Origin: Tritrichomonas musculus
Taxonomy: Eukaryota; Parabasalia; Tritrichomonadida; Tritrichomonadidae
NCBI GenBank assembly: GCA_039105265.1
Contig: JAPFFF010000094.1
Coordinates: 1 to 64,000, forward strand
Reading direction: 5' to 3'
Length of the DNA: 64,000 nucleotides
A model generated the notes under the pieces. The model saw nothing but the letters and a program-made list of their open reading frames with translations. It was not told the origin of the DNA and made no database searches. The position numbers and the translations under genes were made by a program. Positions 25,612-35,290 of this stretch are shown piece after piece. Every line of letters starts with the position of its first letter. Position 1 is the stretch's first letter.

Positions 25612-26174
25612 AATTTTTTTTTTTTTTTTCAATACATTATACTTAACCTTTACGGACATTGGACATTTTTTTGATTGGTCATTTTATTGGATATTTCAAG
25701 GGTAAAAAAAATAAAAAACGTGCGTGTAACCGTCAAAATTTGGTTATTTTTTTTTCAAGAATTTGACTATAGAAATTGCTTAAAAATAGTAACTTTATTT
25801 TTATCAAAATCGCAAACTAAAAAAAAATCAAATTATTGACCTTGACGATCAAAGATCAGAAAATTTTGAAATTTTGGTCATTTTTTTTGGATATTTTCAT
25901 TATGGTCATGGACATTGGACATTTTGCTATTTTTTTCAAACAAACCTAATCAATTCCACTTTTTGGACATTTTTTTGTAACGTACAAAAAAGGTTACATT
26001 ATTCTAGTATAAATGAAATAAAATTACTATATCTTAATAAAATAATAAGCAATGGTTTTAAATGTATCTTATTAATATTATTTAATATGTATAAATATGA
26101 AAAAAGAAAAAATAAAATAAAAACTAATAGATTTTAAATTAAAAATAGGAAATCGTAATCGCCTGTGGCGGTTT

Positions 26175-26190
26175 AGGTCAATATTGACCT
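26175..26190. repeat. 16 bp perfect palindrome AGGTCAATATTGACCT
   Basis: Perfectly self-complementary 16-mer inside a small GC-richer patch (CGCCTGTGGCGGTTT immediately before it). It could be a protein-binding site or a transposon remnant; nothing around it decides. Confidence 0.6.
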
Positions 26191-26932
26191 TGTATCGTAC
26201 CATAGAAAAAAAAGTCTGGAATTTTTTTATACTTATGCAAAAAAAAGCATGGGTAGCTACCAAATATCTGTGAATTTATTATTTGTAAAAGCCAAAATAA
26301 TCAATCATTCACTTTTTTCGAGACCAACACAATCTTGTTCAAGCCTAATTTTAATGTTTTAAAAAAAAATAATCTTGAAAAAAGCAACTTTTTACCTCCG
26401 ATGAAAAAAGTGACATGGAATTAAGAAGATATAATTTATCAAAGGTGATCCGACTCCTTGTTGTCAGCCTTTTTGATATTACTGATAACATTTGGGAATT
26501 TATATTTTAATATAATAATTTATATTTATATTACTTTTTTTAACATGATGGATTTTAAAATATTTATTTTGATAATAAGATAAAAACAATTTTACTATTT
26601 GAATTAAAAAATTCAATAATCTTTTGAAATTTTAAGAAATAAAAAATTGTTTTTTCGAATGAAAAATAATATTTTTTCATTTATAAAATAACTTATTTGA
26701 ATAAAATAAAGTAACTCTCTTCAAATTTATTATTTATCTAGAATTCAGTTTCTATTTTCTATGAAGTAAATAATATTTGAAGATTATTCTCTAAAACTCA
26801 ACAAAAGAGGAAAAAATAACATTAAATTGAGAAGGATTGTTTTGCATAATAAAAATAAAAGATGATTTTTTTTTTAAAAAATCTTTAATTAATGAAAAAG
26901 GGCGAGTGTTCCATCCTTCTTTTTTTTTTAAT

Positions 26933-29900
26933 TTACTCTCCGTCTTCTTCGTATTCGTATTCGTATTCGTCATCATCGACTTTGTCGAGGTCTGCCGGGT
27001 TGATGATTCTGAGCGCCTTTGCGGTCCTCAGGAAGATGTCTGCCTGCGGCACGATTAGCACGTGCAGCACCTCGTCCTTGTTCAGTTTGAGGTCTTCGAT
27101 GACTGTCGTCTTCCTGAGCTTCTTGCCTGCGAATATGATCGACACGCAGCTCGGGTCTGTGTCGTCGCCAACGATGCGTGCAATCTCATCTATGGCGTCT
27201 GCAATTGTCGCCTCCTTGCCGAGTGGAAAGCAGAGCTCCTGGCCGTCCTTGATCAGGTAGCGGTGCTTGAGTGGATCCCACGGCTCCTCTGGCTTCTTAT
27301 CGTCTTCTTCATTGTCGCTTTCTTCTTCTTCAATTATGATCTCGTCTGGATTCACCGAGGCGACGTCTTCTGCATTATCGCTCTCAACCTGCGCTTCTTC
27401 TTTGCGTTCTTCTTTTTCTTTGCGTTCTTGTGGCTCGCCTGCGTTATCAGCTTTATTGCTGGTCTCTTCCGCAGCGTCTTTTTCTTCATTGACTGGCTCC
27501 AGCTTTTGATTGGATATGATTGGCATCTTGTTTTTGTTTATAGGAATATTGAAATCGTCACTTGACTTCAGTATGATTTTAGCTTGATTTAATGGCAACA
27601 TTTTTGCTGGACGCATCGATTTTGGAGCTGACTGATCTTCTTCTTCTTCTTCTTCGTGCTGCTTCTTTGCTTCCTCTATTTCACGTTGAATTTTTGGTAT
27701 ATCACTTTCCTTTATTGAATTTCTAACTGCAGATGTCTTTGGCAAAAAATTTTTGATACTTACCTTTTTCTTCTTTGGAGGTGAAGGCGTCTCTGATGGA
27801 GGCTGAGCGGCGGGCTGCCCTGCGACATCTGCCATTCTCGCATGCACAACAGGAGCCTTTAATTCGATGCTTATTTTCTTTCCTTCAGCCATCTGAAGCA
27901 GTTTTGCGACAGTCTCCTTCTCGCCAACTTGCTCATTGTCTAAAACAAGCTTGATGTTCTTTGGAGACGCCATAATCCTATTGCTTATGAAGTACTCTAT
28001 AAGTGACTGCACGCTCTCAAACTCAGAGATGACTGTGTTGTAAATCTCGATTTCGTTTTCCTTGAAGTAGAGAGTGATGCGCTTGATTGTCTTAAGTGCA
28101 AAGAATTCCGTCTCCCCGAGTTCCTTGAATGTCTTTTTAGTGTTCACCTTTGTGTAGTGTCCAGCGTGCTCGCATTTGAAGAGTGCAAATTCATCTAGCT
28201 TTAGTTTGACTTTGTCCGCTAATTTCTGCAAGAGTGCGTCTGAAGGCGACAGTATTTCATCGATTTTTACCTGCTGTTCGCCCTTCGGATCCAAGAGTTT
28301 GATTGTCACTTTTTCAAATGATGCGTATATGACATCATTCCTCTCTATTTGCTTGTTCAGATCGAGAGGCGTGCTTTTCGTGTCACTGTAGAGCTTCACT
28401 TTCCCGTACTCTTGCTTTATTCGTTCAACGGCGTCCTTGTTCGTCTCTTTCTCGTCCTGACCGTTGGAGAAGAAGAACTGACCGACTAACGTGTCATCGA
28501 ACAGGCGGACTGACACTTTCACTGAGTTCTTGGAGTGCGTGACTGTGATCGGCGCCTTTGGAAGGATTCCGTACGATATGAAGCTCCTCTTCTGGTTCAG
28601 ACGAGTTCCTAGAAATGAGAAGTCTGCAGCTCTTTTCGAAATGCGGTTTATCTTGAGCTTGTCTATGATTTCATCCTTGAGGTCCTGTATCATCTTCTTG
28701 GTATCGCTCAGTTCAATCGTCTTCGCGCTGCCATTGTATGAGAATGTCAGCTCGCTTGACTCGGAAACTTCGTATTTGCCGATGCATATGATTGAGTTCT
28801 TGGGAATGCTGCCCCCATCGAAGAATCCGTAAGGCAGGATCACCTCTGGCAGTTCCTTGTAGAGCTTGCAGAACTTGTCGAGCTTCAGGCTGAGACTAAC
28901 TTTTTCTGTCAGTGCGAAGATTTGCTGCACGACGGCCTGCATGATTGGATAGTGCGCTTTTTGGAAAGTTTGCTTTGTGTCGATTCCCTTGCCGTTTGTG
29001 ATGTGGAACTCTTCCTCCTGCGAGTCCTCGTTGAGGATGAGGCAGTAGGTCGGCAGTGAGAGAACGAGCGGCTTGTCTCCTGGCGCAAGCTTCATGAAAT
29101 TCAAATAGAGAGACAGGCTGCCTTCGATTCCCTTGTCTTTCCTGATCTTGTCAATGATTTGTTCAGCCGTTGCTTCATTGATTTCCTCCTTGTACTCAAT
29201 GATCTCGTTGCCTGGCGCGTAGTAGACTTTCAAGCACTTTTCATTTGCTCCTTCTTGGTACTCGTAACTCTTGATGATGAACTTTTGGCCTGCGTGCTCA
29301 GTGACAAACTCCATGAATCCAATCCTTTCGCTCCCGATGTAGGCATCGTACGCGTGGAATGGATTCGGGTGGAGCTGGGCAATTCTGAAGAGCAAGTCCT
29401 TGATTCTTGGCGGTTTATCGTCGTGGTACTGCAACGTGACTAATCGATCTGCGCTTTCACCATCGAGCTGATAGTTTATTGTTAAATCTGTCGTAATTGA
29501 AACACTGAATTCAGCCAAATTTTTGTCTTCCAATTTGCTGCTTCTGTCCAGCGGACTTGGCTTTGGTCCGCTTTTTGGGTAGAAGCCTGGGTAGAACACC
29601 ATCGATTCTGGATTCTGCTTGAAATAAATCTTCGCTATACTCTTATATGATAAGAAAACAGGGATAATAAAGCGTTTCTTCGTTAGTTTCGGCAGTACTT
29701 CAAATTCACAATAGCGGTTTGGATTAATAGGATACAGTAGATTGATCTGCAATCTTGAAGTTTCACTGTTGCCTGCTGTTCGCAGGTATTTACATAGAAA
29801 ATCAGAGTTTTTATGCGCAAAACGATGATTTATAATAATCCCAACGTTTTGCTTGTCGTGTTTAGGTCCAAACAATTCTTTGAGATGCGCAATTGTTGTT

Positions 29901-30835
29901 GTATAGTCAAATATATAGTCTTTTTGTTCAACTTTAGCATAAATAGACTTATTTGCAAAAAATTTAAATTGCTTATCATCAAATCTTATAAGGTACTGAC
30001 TGCTAATATGAGTCATTTTTTCTAAAAAGCTTTTCATCATTTCAATAGTATTATTTTCAGACTGTTTATCAGGGAATTTTTTAAGACAAGGAAATGTATC
30101 TTGAAATTTATAAACTGTATCTTTTCTTTTATCTTTAGGCTCAATACTTATAGTGGTGATCATTGAACTATTGGATGATTTGTATTTAAAATCTAAGAAA
30201 GGAGTTTTATCAGCAAATTCTTGAATATTATTTTGATAACTACTAATAGCTGTTTGGTTATTACTACCATCGACGTATTGAATTCCTCTCTCGAAATAAC
30301 CGTAGCAACTTGCAAGTTTATTTTTTAAATCTTGCATTTTTGAATCATTGGGCATACAAATAAAACCATAGTTAAAAAAATAATAATAATATAACGAAAA
30401 GCCTTCAACTACATCAACTTCAAATCTGCTTCCAGCGCTAATAATATTAATATCATCAGTTAATATATTAGCGGTATGTTTGATAATAATATTTTGTGCT
30501 ACTGTCTTAAAATGTTTGGCGAATATTCTTTTAATATCATAAACAGTCTGGTAAGATTTAACTTCTTCTGTATAAATATATTTATAATTTGCGACTTCAA
30601 AAGAAATATCTTTAATTGTATATGGTTCCATGATTAGAATTTGTTGAATATCATATCCTATGTCAATCAAATTGACTGTAGGCCTTGGCGGAATGGGAAT
30701 AGACTTATAAGAAAGAATTAAATCAGCTTGTGTAAGTCTATTAACATGATTATATACATCTTCATTTGTGTGTATTTTATTTGGAAGTTGAATTTCCTTT
30801 CCATTTGGAAGGAGTAATCTATAAAAAGATAACAT
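26933..30835 (-). CDS. Large protein of repeated ubiquitin-like folds, 1300 aa
   Basis: One open frame that reads as a chain of ubiquitin-fold segments. Residues ~1-75 (FYRLLLPNGKEIQL..., ending QQILIMEP) and ~77-145 look like two beta-grasp units. More units are suggested at ~545-600, ~705-785, ~790-930 and ~935-1,010 (for example KKITIKLLD/GEQQVKI patterns). The last is at ~1,185-1,265 (YLIKDGQELCFPLGKEATIA ... DEVLHVLIVPQ). A long charged, probably disordered linker (~1,015-1,180; KKKKVSIKNFLP, EEEEEDQ, RKEKEERKEE) precedes the last unit, and the tail is very acidic (DEYEYEYEEDGE). No membrane segment or enzyme motif is seen. The domain assignment is by eye. Likely a scaffold linked to ubiquitin/Cdc48 functions, supported only by its divergent UBX neighbour. 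The 5' ~1.3 kb is AT-rich and most of the rest is GC-rich. Confidence 0.85.
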   Translation of the reverse strand: MLSFYRLLLPNGKEIQLPNKIHTNEDVYNHVNRLTQADLILSYKSIPIPPRPTVNLIDIGYDIQQILIMEPYTIKDISFEVANYKYIYTEEVKSYQTVYDIKRIFAKHFKTVAQNIIIKHTANILTDDINIISAGSRFEVDVVEGFSLYYYYFFNYGFICMPNDSKMQDLKNKLASCYGYFERGIQYVDGSNNQTAISSYQNNIQEFADKTPFLDFKYKSSNSSMITTISIEPKDKRKDTVYKFQDTFPCLKKFPDKQSENNTIEMMKSFLEKMTHISSQYLIRFDDKQFKFFANKSIYAKVEQKDYIFDYTTTIAHLKELFGPKHDKQNVGIIINHRFAHKNSDFLCKYLRTAGNSETSRLQINLLYPINPNRYCEFEVLPKLTKKRFIIPVFLSYKSIAKIYFKQNPESMVFYPGFYPKSGPKPSPLDRSSKLEDKNLAEFSVSITTDLTINYQLDGESADRLVTLQYHDDKPPRIKDLLFRIAQLHPNPFHAYDAYIGSERIGFMEFVTEHAGQKFIIKSYEYQEGANEKCLKVYYAPGNEIIEYKEEINEATAEQIIDKIRKDKGIEGSLSLYLNFMKLAPGDKPLVLSLPTYCLILNEDSQEEEFHITNGKGIDTKQTFQKAHYPIMQAVVQQIFALTEKVSLSLKLDKFCKLYKELPEVILPYGFFDGGSIPKNSIICIGKYEVSESSELTFSYNGSAKTIELSDTKKMIQDLKDEIIDKLKINRISKRAADFSFLGTRLNQKRSFISYGILPKAPITVTHSKNSVKVSVRLFDDTLVGQFFFSNGQDEKETNKDAVERIKQEYGKVKLYSDTKSTPLDLNKQIERNDVIYASFEKVTIKLLDPKGEQQVKIDEILSPSDALLQKLADKVKLKLDEFALFKCEHAGHYTKVNTKKTFKELGETEFFALKTIKRITLYFKENEIEIYNTVISEFESVQSLIEYFISNRIMASPKNIKLVLDNEQVGEKETVAKLLQMAEGKKISIELKAPVVHARMADVAGQPAAQPPSETPSPPKKKKVSIKNFLPKTSAVRNSIKESDIPKIQREIEEAKKQHEEEEEEDQSAPKSMRPAKMLPLNQAKIILKSSDDFNIPINKNKMPIISNQKLEPVNEEKDAAEETSNKADNAGEPQERKEKEERKEEAQVESDNAEDVASVNPDEIIIEEEESDNEEDDKKPEEPWDPLKHRYLIKDGQELCFPLGKEATIADAIDEIARIVGDDTDPSCVSIIFAGKKLRKTTVIEDLKLNKDEVLHVLIVPQADIFLRTAKALRIINPADLDKVDDDEYEYEYEEDGE

Positions 30836-30889
30836 GATAATTGTATAAAAAAAATTTTTTTTTTAAACCAAAGAAAAAAAAAAAAAAAT
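30836..30889. promoter_or_regulatory. 54 bp divergent intergenic region
   Basis: Only 54 bp separate the start codons of the UBL-repeat gene (minus) and the UBX gene (plus). The interval is almost entirely A/T with long A and T runs. I find no TCA-type trichomonad initiator on the plus strand inside it, so transcription starts may overlap the opposite coding region or use a different motif. A single bidirectional nucleosome-free promoter is the simplest reading. Confidence 0.5.
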
Positions 30890-31822
30890 ATGGCGGAACG
30901 TGGAATTTGGGCTCGCGTTTTCATGGAAAATGATTATAGCATGGAAAACATTGTTAATATGGATGACAATTCATTTCAAATATTGGTCAATTTTTTTCTT
31001 GATTCAGGTTTATCTCCTGATGAAGTTGCACCACCAGAGTTTTTAAAATTTATCAACAAAAATAAATCTAATCACAATAATGACGAAGTATCAGATTTGA
31101 ACAGAGTTCAAAATAATGGCTCAAATTCTGGCTCGCTTCAATATCGCTTTAATTTTTCTTCGCAAGGATCGTATGAACAGTCCGCATCTTCTTTAATACA
31201 GCAAGATCAAAATGAGCAATATGTTGTTATGCTTTCACAAATGCAACAACTTGAAAGAGATTCACAACTTCGAAAAGCAGAAGAAGAGAGAAAAATTCGA
31301 GAAGAGATTGCGCGCCAACGTTCAAAACTTGATGCTGCAAAAAAGAAAATATCAGAAAAGGCTCACCAAATTCCAAAAGAACCTATATCATCTACAGCTT
31401 CTACCAATACTGATATAATATCAGTTTCAGTAATTTTACCTGGTGGACGCCGTATTCTTCGTCTTTTTAGTTCTTCTGAACCAGCAGAAAATGTTTATAA
31501 TTGGGTAGCTTGTTTTGAAGAGCTATTTGATCCTATTGATGAGTCTCTTGCTCCTTCAAATGAAACTAATCATAGTGATTCAGAAGGCGAATATAAAAAA
31601 GAAGCAAACAGAAAAGATGATTTAGCTCTAAATGATTCTGATAATGATTCAAATAAAATAGACAAATTTTTAGTTGATTTAGAAAAAAGAATAGAGTATT
31701 TAGGAATGCCTCGTGATTTTCAACTTATTCAGCCACCTCAAATTGTTATTGATAAAACAAAAACTCTAGCAGATCAAAAAGTAGGAAAGCGTGCCCTTTT
31801 CAATGTTATTCTTGATGATTAA
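30890..31822 (+). CDS. UBX-domain protein, probable Cdc48/p97 adaptor, 310 aa
   Basis: The C-terminal half has UBX features: a strand pair VSVILPGGRRILRLFSSSEP (residues ~178-198), then the helix AENVYNWV, and a second half ~263-310 (LGMPRDFQLIQPPQIVIDKT, ending ALFNVILDD). Just before the UBX lies a charged helix typical of FAF/UBXD proteins: SLIQQDQNEQYVVMLSQMQQ (~101-120), then LRKAEEERKIREEIARQRSK. Residues ~20-55 (FQILVNFFLDSGLSPDEVAP) may be a UBA-like or short helical unit. Two oddities: an acidic ~50-residue insert (~211-262) splits the UBX, and the p97-binding FPR loop reads PPQ. Such proteins link Cdc48 to substrates in degradation or membrane extraction. M12 is an alternative start. 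AT-rich throughout. Ends 241 bp from a convergent gene. Confidence 0.85.
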   Translation: MAERGIWARVFMENDYSMENIVNMDDNSFQILVNFFLDSGLSPDEVAPPEFLKFINKNKSNHNNDEVSDLNRVQNNGSNSGSLQYRFNFSSQGSYEQSASSLIQQDQNEQYVVMLSQMQQLERDSQLRKAEEERKIREEIARQRSKLDAAKKKISEKAHQIPKEPISSTASTNTDIISVSVILPGGRRILRLFSSSEPAENVYNWVACFEELFDPIDESLAPSNETNHSDSEGEYKKEANRKDDLALNDSDNDSNKIDKFLVDLEKRIEYLGMPRDFQLIQPPQIVIDKTKTLADQKVGKRALFNVILDD

Positions 31823-32063
31823 TATTTTTTATGCATTTTTTGCATTAATTATTTGATATTTATTTATATTATCTTTTCTCACCTTTTATGAAATGATTTC
31901 ATATCATTTTACTTATATAGAAAGTTGATATTTTTTAGTGAATATGTATATCTATATATATAAAATCTGTTACTAAAAAAAAAATAATTAATAATTTATA
32001 TATTGGTAATAATATACATACACAAGTTTTACTAATAATACATAAATAATCCACATTAATTTT

Positions 32064-34427
32064 TTATAACCTAGGAGATCGATGAGTTCTTGGAGATACT
32101 GGCTTCTTCACTTTTGGTTGAACGATAAGATTTGAATAAGTAACTCTATTTATCAAAGTTCTTTGTCTATATTGCAAAGCTTGCCTTTCTCTTTTACTCT
32201 TTTTATTTCTAATTACTCTTGGTGTCAAGTTAGCTTTGTTAGGCAATCTCACAACTGCAGAAGTCCGATTTGCGCTTTCATTTTTTTGAGGATCATTTCT
32301 TGATTTCATTTTACCATTTCTTGGACTTCTAATTGTCATGTTCAATTCTTCAGCAGACTCGATTTTTTTCTCAAGTTGCATTACACCTTTTTCAGCGTGA
32401 CTTATCTCGCTGGCAGAGACCCTTTTTATCTCTTCGATGGACTTTTCCCAATTTTGCTTCCTCACAAAAACCTTATTTTCATGTTTTTTCAATAATTCGT
32501 TTCTTTTTGATTGCATCTTATTCAAATATCTCTCGTAATTCCTCTCCAATTCAACTTGTTCGAGCTTGTCAGCTTCATCCTTCACTCTTTTTGCTTCTTT
32601 GTACCGTCTTGCATTGATCAGAGCTTTCTCCCTGTTTCTCATTTCGAGAAGTTCTAGGGAAAACTTTCTGTATTCAACAGGCATTACTTTTTTGTCAAGA
32701 AAAACAGAATCATCGGCGTTTTCAACAGTGATGCCTTTGATGGATTTTTCAACTGATGCATCAAATTTTTTGAGCTCTTTATCATTTTCAGCTTGGAGTT
32801 TTTGAAGGTCTTCATTCATTCGATCTTTGGCGTTTTGAAGAACTGTTCGCCAGTGATCTTTGAGATATTGAAGATCTCTCTGCGTGGCTTGTAGCTGTTC
32901 GTTCATTTCGTCTGCTTTAGCTTCGTTAATGGCAAGAAAACGTGCGTTATTGACGTGACGGACAATATGACTAGTTGATTTTTGTGCACGATCTGCTAAT
33001 TCGTAATCGCCATCATTGAGGGCATCTCGCTGAATGCGTCGGACTCGACTTATAACTTCATTGAAATTTGACGGTGTAATTCGTGTGTAAATGGAATCAT
33101 TAATTGCTTCTGTTGCGATATCAGTAATCAACTTGTCATGTTCGTCTTCAATATTTTTTTGTTCTTCTTCCGGACTGATTTTATTCGTTTGATCTGTTTG
33201 CTGTTCAGTTTTGAATATATTTGATTGATAGTCTAATATAGTAAATTTTAACTTGCTAGGATTTTTTTCTGATGATTTAGTTGCATCTGTTTGATTTGAT
33301 TCTTTTGGTTTAACCGTACTTTGTTTTTCTATATTGGTTGTCTCTGGGGTTTTGTCAACAAGAACGTTATTTGTTATTGTCAATTGCTTATGTAATTGAT
33401 TAGATGAAATAGGATTATAAGGTAAACTAGTATCTTTTTCATCACCTTTAGGTTCATTTTTATCATTTTCTTGGCTTTGAATAGAATGATCTTCTTCGTC
33501 CTTTGCTATTGATTCATCGTTTGATTTTGTGCCTTCTTTGCTAATTCCTTTGCTTGCATCATCAATTACATCTCCTTCATTTTCTTCTTTTTCGGAATTT
33601 GTCCCTTTTTCATCTTTGGATTCTATCGCTTCATTATCATTTTCGGAACTTGCTTCTTTTTCATCTTCATCTTCATTTTTAGACTCTATATCTTCATTAT
33701 CATTTTCTGAACTTGCTTCTTTTTCATTTTCATCTTTGGACTCTATCGCTTCATTATCATTTTCTGAACTTGCTTCTTTTTCATCTTCATCTTTGGACTC
33801 TATCTCTTCATTATCATTTTCTGAACTTGCTTCTTTTTCATCTTCATCTTCATTTTTAGATTCTATATCTTCATTATCATTTTCGGAACTTGCTCCTTTT
33901 TCATCTTCAGACTCTATTGATTCATTATCATTTTCGGAACTTGCTTCTTTTTCATCTTCATCTTCATCTTTGGACTCTATCTCCTCATTATCATTTTCGG
34001 AATTTGTTTCTTTTTCATCTTCTTCACTTTCATCGTTCATATCTATATCGTCATTGTCGTCTTCATCTTTTGTTTCTTCATTCTGGTTGTCATCTTCAGA
34101 ATTATCATTTTCATTATCCTCTTCGTCAGAATTATTTTCATTATCAGTATTTTTGAGCTTGTTAGACTGATTTTTATTATCTTTATAATATTCAGATTGT
34201 GATATAAAAGTTCCTTCGCTACCAACATTCAATCCATATTTAAGAATATTTGATAATTTGTTAGGTTCATTATTATTTTTAGAGTTTTCTTCTTCAGATT
34301 CATTTTGATCTTGTTGCAAATCGCTTTGGTCCTGTTGCGAATCACCACTCATGCTAGATCCTGACTTTCGGTGACGATGGAAAGATTCATCTGATGCTCC
34401 ATTTGGTTCTGAAATCATTGATCTCAA
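32064..34427 (-). CDS. Acidic-repeat plus coiled-coil protein, 787 aa
   Basis: Three parts. Residues ~1-135 are Ser/Gln/Asn/Asp-rich. Residues ~136-280 are an imperfect acidic tandem repeat (KEASSENDNEEIESKDEDE type). Residues ~440-720 are a long charged coiled coil (RDALNDGDYELADRAQKSTS; LQATQRDLQYLKDHWRTVLQ; RRYKEAKRVKDEADKLEQVE). The tail ~715-787 is strongly basic and Pro/Arg-rich (NKKSKRERQALQYRQRTLIN, ending SPRTHRSPRL). No enzyme motif, signal peptide or membrane segment. Acidic, coiled and basic tracts of this kind occur in cytoskeletal or chromatin-associated proteins; function cannot be assigned. AT-rich codon use throughout, unlike the flanking large genes. Confidence 0.85.
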   Translation of the reverse strand: MRSMISEPNGASDESFHRHRKSGSSMSGDSQQDQSDLQQDQNESEEENSKNNNEPNKLSNILKYGLNVGSEGTFISQSEYYKDNKNQSNKLKNTDNENNSDEEDNENDNSEDDNQNEETKDEDDNDDIDMNDESEEDEKETNSENDNEEIESKDEDEDEKEASSENDNESIESEDEKGASSENDNEDIESKNEDEDEKEASSENDNEEIESKDEDEKEASSENDNEAIESKDENEKEASSENDNEDIESKNEDEDEKEASSENDNEAIESKDEKGTNSEKEENEGDVIDDASKGISKEGTKSNDESIAKDEEDHSIQSQENDKNEPKGDEKDTSLPYNPISSNQLHKQLTITNNVLVDKTPETTNIEKQSTVKPKESNQTDATKSSEKNPSKLKFTILDYQSNIFKTEQQTDQTNKISPEEEQKNIEDEHDKLITDIATEAINDSIYTRITPSNFNEVISRVRRIQRDALNDGDYELADRAQKSTSHIVRHVNNARFLAINEAKADEMNEQLQATQRDLQYLKDHWRTVLQNAKDRMNEDLQKLQAENDKELKKFDASVEKSIKGITVENADDSVFLDKKVMPVEYRKFSLELLEMRNREKALINARRYKEAKRVKDEADKLEQVELERNYERYLNKMQSKRNELLKKHENKVFVRKQNWEKSIEEIKRVSASEISHAEKGVMQLEKKIESAEELNMTIRSPRNGKMKSRNDPQKNESANRTSAVVRLPNKANLTPRVIRNKKSKRERQALQYRQRTLINRVTYSNLIVQPKVKKPVSPRTHRSPRL
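33590..34020 (-). repeat. Acidic-repeat coding minisatellite
   Basis: About seven imperfect copies of a unit encoding (K/E)EASSENDNE-(D/E/A)IES-K(D/N)EDED. Unit lengths vary in multiples of three because EDED blocks differ in number, so the frame is kept. Copies are similar at the DNA level (TTCATTATCATTTTC(T/G)GAACT), consistent with recent expansion by slippage or unequal exchange. Confidence 0.85.
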
Positions 34428-34745
34428 TCTGAGGAATTTGTTAGTATCTTTTTACAAAAAGTTAACACATTTGTAAAAAAAAATGTAATATAACGTATTA
34501 CATTTTTTCTTTTTACCTAAAATAGAGACTTATCAAAATTATTTTTAATTTTAAAATTCCAACGATATTTTGCATTAAATGTATTTATTAGAAAAAATAC
34601 TAGTAATTCAATTAAATTGAGTTTTTTCAGATAATAACTTTTTGGCCAAAAAGAATTACATTTGCAAAAAAGTTGTCATCTTTTGAAAAATTTTATTTTT
34701 TCACAAAAAAATTTATTTTGTTTCAATTTCCAATTTTTTTGGGGC

Positions 34746-34815
34746 AATCGTTTTTTCCGTCAGTCGACTTTTTAAATGGTTTATACTCTCAAAAAGTGGA
34801 TTTGTTAAGTACAAA
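34746..34815 (+). repeat. Left 70 bp terminal inverted repeat of the Mutator-like element
   Basis: Begins AATCGTTTTTTCCGTCAGTC and ends GTTAAGTACAAA. It is identical over 70 bases to the reverse complement of 37,241-37,310. Confidence 0.95.
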
Positions 34816-35002
34816 CATATTCAAAAAGTTAAAAAAATTAGCACAGCATAACTCAAAAAGCTGGAATAAAATTGAATAAATCGATTCAAAAAGTTAGAAT
34901 AAATTTGAATGAAACTAGCTCTCAAAAAGTTAGAATAATTTGAATGAAACTAACTCTCAAAAAGTTAAAATAAAATTGAATAGGAAAGTTCTCAAAAAGT
35001 CA
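34784..35002 (+). repeat. Subterminal CAAAAAGT repeats
   Basis: Seven copies of (C/T)TCAAAAAG(T/C) followed by a TTAGAATAA- or GGAT-like tail lie between ~34,789 and 35,002, spaced ~25-40 bp (CTCAAAAAGTGG, TTCAAAAAGTTA, CTCAAAAAGCTG, TTCAAAAAGTTAG, CTCAAAAAGTTAG, CTCAAAAAGTTAA, CTCAAAAAGTCA). The right end has fewer (near 37,190). Such clusters are typical transposase-binding sites. Confidence 0.75.
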
Positions 35003-35290
35003 AAGAAAAATTTAAAAAAAAAATAGAATTTTCTTTACATTTAATATTTGATATAGGTACAATAAAAGCAAATGCATCTAATTAAAAGAATTTCCTATCT
35101 AAAATATATAATTAGAAAAACTTAAGTAACAACAATAATCAAAATAATATATATAATAAGAAAACCAAGCATCCAAAATAAAAATAGGTTTACAAAAGAA
35201 AAGAAATATGCATAACAAAAAAAAAATATGAATAATAAAATATGAATAATAAAAAATTTTAAAAAACTATTCAAATCAATTATAATAAAC

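Larger units (their letters stand above)
24663..26932. other. AT-rich non-coding stretch with repeated GGACATT motifs
   Basis: No convincing gene. Near 25,655-25,700 and 25,875-25,990 the motifs GGACATTGGACATTTT, TTGGTCATTTT and TTGGATATTT recur in direct orientation, which suggests an old duplicated or mobile sequence. Short frames here (25,505-25,705; 25,874-26,137) are built of these low-complexity repeats. Two hairpin or palindromic sites are listed separately. Confidence 0.5.

Noticed and set aside
26892-27565. Plus-strand frames opposite the C-terminus of the UBL-repeat protein
   Set aside because: Low-complexity Ser/Leu/Phe sequences generated by acidic and lysine-rich codons on the other strand.
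33529-34170. Plus-strand Ser/Phe-rich frame of 213 codons
   Set aside because: Exact complement of the acidic repeat of the 787 aa coiled-coil protein.
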